Source: DATCLS01 sp035296625 (GTDB lineage: Bacteria; Actinomycetota; Acidimicrobiia; Acidimicrobiales; VFJN01). Taken from it: DNA of 64,000 nucleotides. Positions within the stretch are counted from its first letter, which is position 1; each line of letters opens with the position of its first letter. The DNA is taken from positions 5,040-69,039 of the forward strand of contig DATHAO010000034.1 of NCBI GenBank assembly GCA_035296625.1, in the 5' to 3' direction. The notes beneath the pieces are model-generated. The model was not told the DNA's origin and did no database searches. It was given only the letters and a program-made list of their open reading frames with translations. The position numbers and the translations under genes were made by a program. Positions 62,341 to 64,000 of the stretch are shown one piece after another.

Positions 62341-62670
62341 GCCGCGGCGTCCGCGCGCGACGCCGTGCGCATGCAGATCGCCTTCTACGGGTCGACGCCG
62401 GCGTACCGACCGATCCTCGACCGGCATGGGGGGGGCGAGCTGCAGCCCGAGCTGCGGACCCTTTCCACGCAGGGCCGATGGGCCGAGATGGCGGCCGTGG
62501 TGCCGGACGAGGTCGTCGACGGGCTGGCCGTGCTCGGCACGCCGGCCGAGGTGGCCGCCACGCTGCGGGCCCGCTACGCCGGCCGCTGGACCCGCGTCGG
62601 CCTGGGCCTCACCGTGCCGCCGCCACCCGAGGTGGTGGCCGACGTCGTGAGCCGCACGACGTCGGCTTGA
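62341..62670 (+). pseudogene. C-terminal fragment of an LLM oxidoreductase
   Basis: An open frame of ~110 codons reads ARDAVRMQIAFYGSTPAYRP, ELQPELRTLSTQGRWAEMAA and VVPDEVVDGLAVLGTPAEVA, the C-terminal third of F420-dependent LLM enzymes of the TIGR03617 type. No N-terminal two-thirds is present; upstream lies a 15-bp tandem repeat. A GTG/ATG at 62365/62371 could start a short peptide, but the barrel and cofactor site are missing. Confidence 0.75.
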
Positions 62671-62713
62671 CGGGCCGCCGGTAACCTCGCACCCGGGAGA
62701 TCGCGAGGCGCGC

Positions 62714-63751
62714 ATGGACCGGGCGGAGCGCACAGGCGACGACGAGAAGACGAGCCCGGCCCCGGATGCCGCGGCCCCGGCGACGGCCGCTCCGGCGCCA
62801 CCGCCGGCCGCGCCGGCCGCCGATCCACCCCCACCGTCGACGCCGACCGCCGCTCCGGACGCACCGCCCGCGCCGGCCGCCGATCGACCCCCACCGTCGA
62901 CGCCGACCGCCGCTCCGGTCCCGCCGCCGGCCGCGGCTGGCGATCCAACCCCACCGTCGACCCCGGCCACGGGCCCACCGCCCGCGGCGGACGGTGCTCC
63001 GGCGCCCGGTGCGGGGCGGCGGGTACTCGGCGAGGAGCTGCTGATCGTCCTGGGCCTGACGTTCCTGGCCTCGGCCGTCTACGCCCTCGTCGACATCCTG
63101 TCGGCGCCCAGCTTGGCGGGCACGAGCGTGACGCTCTACCGGTCGGCCAGGGACGTGACCTCGCTGGTCTACGAGATCTTAGGAGTGGCGTTCGCCCTGG
63201 TCCCCGTGGCGCTCGTGGTGCACCTGCTGCACCGGTCCGGCGAGACGGCCGCCACCATCGGCCTGACGATGCGTCCGCGGGAACAGCTGCGCCGGGACGT
63301 CCGGCGGGGCCTGGCGCTCGCCGCGCTGGTCGGCGCGGTGGGGCTCGGCGTGTACCTGGGCGCCGTCGCCCTCGGGCTGAATCGCAACGTCGCCGTGATC
63401 AGCGGCGAGACCACCTGGTGGACCGGGCCGGTGTGGGTGCTCAACTCGTTCCGCTACGGGCTCACCGAGGAGGTGATCGTCGCCGGGTACCTCCTGCACC
63501 GTCTCGACCAGCTGGGCTGGTCACGGGACCGGGCGCTCGTGGCGAGCGCCGTGCTACGGGGCAGCTACCACCTCTACCAGGGCCTCGGTGGGTTCTTCGG
63601 CAACCTGGCGATGGGCCTCCTGTTCGGCCGCGTTTACCAGCGGACAGGTCGGACGCTGCCCCTCGTGATCGCCCACGTGCTCGTCGACGCCGCTGCCGGC
63701 CTCGGCTACCTCGCGCTCCGCGACCGCGTCGGATGGATTCCCGGCCCCTAG
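62714..63751 (+). CDS. CPBP-family intramembrane metalloprotease with a Pro-rich N-terminus
   Basis: 345 residues. The first ~95 are Pro/Ala-rich, with three 60-bp (20-residue) repeats containing PPPSTPTAAP. About seven helices follow. The catalytic motifs are LTEEVIVAGYLLHRL (Glu252, Glu253), the second motif region LRGSYHLYQG (His286) and IAHVLVDAAAG (His321), as in CAAX/bacteriocin-processing proteases. A TAACCT lies ~22 nt upstream and GGGAG precedes the ATG. Confidence 0.92.
   Translation: MDRAERTGDDEKTSPAPDAAAPATAAPAPPPAAPAADPPPPSTPTAAPDAPPAPAADRPPPSTPTAAPVPPPAAAGDPTPPSTPATGPPPAADGAPAPGAGRRVLGEELLIVLGLTFLASAVYALVDILSAPSLAGTSVTLYRSARDVTSLVYEILGVAFALVPVALVVHLLHRSGETAATIGLTMRPREQLRRDVRRGLALAALVGAVGLGVYLGAVALGLNRNVAVISGETTWWTGPVWVLNSFRYGLTEEVIVAGYLLHRLDQLGWSRDRALVASAVLRGSYHLYQGLGGFFGNLAMGLLFGRVYQRTGRTLPLVIAHVLVDAAAGLGYLALRDRVGWIPGP
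62821..63000. repeat. 60-bp tandem repeat, three units, in the CPBP protease gene
   Basis: Each unit starts CGATC[C/G]A[C/A]CCCCACCGTCGA at 62821, 62881 and 62941, and encodes ~20 residues of the Pro-rich N-terminus in frame. Confidence 0.85.
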
Positions 63752-63778
63752 GTCCTGGGCTGCCGTCGCGCACGCGGA

Positions 63779-63823
63779 TCTGTGGACCGAAGCGGTTGCC
63801 TGGCAACCGATTCGTGACCCAGA
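63779..63823. repeat. 45-bp palindrome C
   Basis: TCTG...CAGA ends and inner CGGTTG-CCTGG-CAACCG. Aligned base by base with palindrome B it matches at about 30 of 45 positions, including CAACCGATTC and the CCAGA end. It follows the CPBP protease stop. Confidence 0.8.
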
Positions 63824-63923
63824 ACGCGGCGCCGGGCGGATCGGATCCCGCGCCGACCCAAGGCCGGGCAACATCGTCGAGCCGGGTGGCTGGAGGCTGG
63901 GCAGGCGGCCAGAATGGCCCGGG

Positions 63924-64000
63924 CGGGCCGGGGGCGGCCAGGGCGGCCAGGTCGGGCCGGGGGCGGCCAGGGCGGCCAGGTCGGGCCGGGGGGCGGCCAG
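63924..64000. repeat. 29-bp GC-rich tandem repeat running off the window
   Basis: Units beginning CGGGCCGGGGGCGGCCAGGG start at 63924, 63953 and 63982; the third continues past the end. Confidence 0.85.

Overview
The window is very GC-rich, densely packed actinobacterial chromosome. It carries four intact F420-type luciferase-like (LLM) oxidoreductases, a Suf iron-sulfur operon, a SCO6745-family protein, a DUF2752 protein and a short MutY. Together with fatty-acid and CoA-ester catabolism genes, this suggests a free-living aerobic member of the Acidimicrobiia, perhaps near Iamia; that placement is inference. No rRNA, tRNA, insertion sequence, phage gene or CRISPR array was seen.

Layout. 1-3.3 kb: a large membrane protein, a partial gene and a conserved hypothetical. 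3.4-11 kb: a minus-strand catabolic operon (aldehyde dehydrogenase, alcohol dehydrogenase, LLM enzyme, acyl-CoA synthetase) diverging from an amidohydrolase gene pair; the 84-bp gap holds two KstR-like palindromes. 11-16.2 kb: 3-methyladenine glycosylase, TldE and TldD flanking a HAD phosphatase, a decayed LLM gene and an EthD-like protein. 16.3-22.8 kb: carboxymuconolactone decarboxylase-like and SDR genes, two LLM enzymes, a TetR regulator, an isochorismatase-fold protein and a ThDP-dependent enzyme. 23.4-28.2 kb: sufB, a Cys-rich 118-residue protein, sufD, a Rieske ferredoxin and sufC, plus a 53-residue zinc ribbon. 28.6-33.8 kb: a heterodimeric ABC exporter, an LLM enzyme with a histone-H1-like tail and a DUF2752 protein. 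34-38.2 kb: gamma carbonic anhydrase, flavin reductase, MBL hydrolase, epoxide-hydrolase-like enzyme and a SnoaL/MarR pair. 38.3-46.2 kb: mutY, a methyltransferase, then genes resembling the lower ethylmalonyl-CoA pathway (MaoC hydratase, methylsuccinyl-CoA dehydrogenase, malyl-CoA lyase and a CitE-like lyase). 46-55 kb: mixed genes, including fumC diverging from a wrecked class I fumarase. 55-64 kb: a DUF-type metalloprotease, HAD, glutathionyl-hydroquinone-reductase-like, pirin, SCO6745-family and CPBP protease genes, mixed with repeats and an LLM fragment.

Two window-wide patterns stand out. First, 23 start codons lie 6-9 nt downstream of a TANNNT hexamer, mostly TAGGGT, TACCGT or TAGCGT, and usually lack a Shine-Dalgarno; this points to widespread leaderless transcription and fixes many starts. 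Second, 45-52 bp palindromes recur in gene-end gaps, and two of them share a 10-bp block, which suggests a dispersed hairpin family. Coding sequences also often carry Ala/Pro/Gly low-complexity inserts and short tandem repeats.
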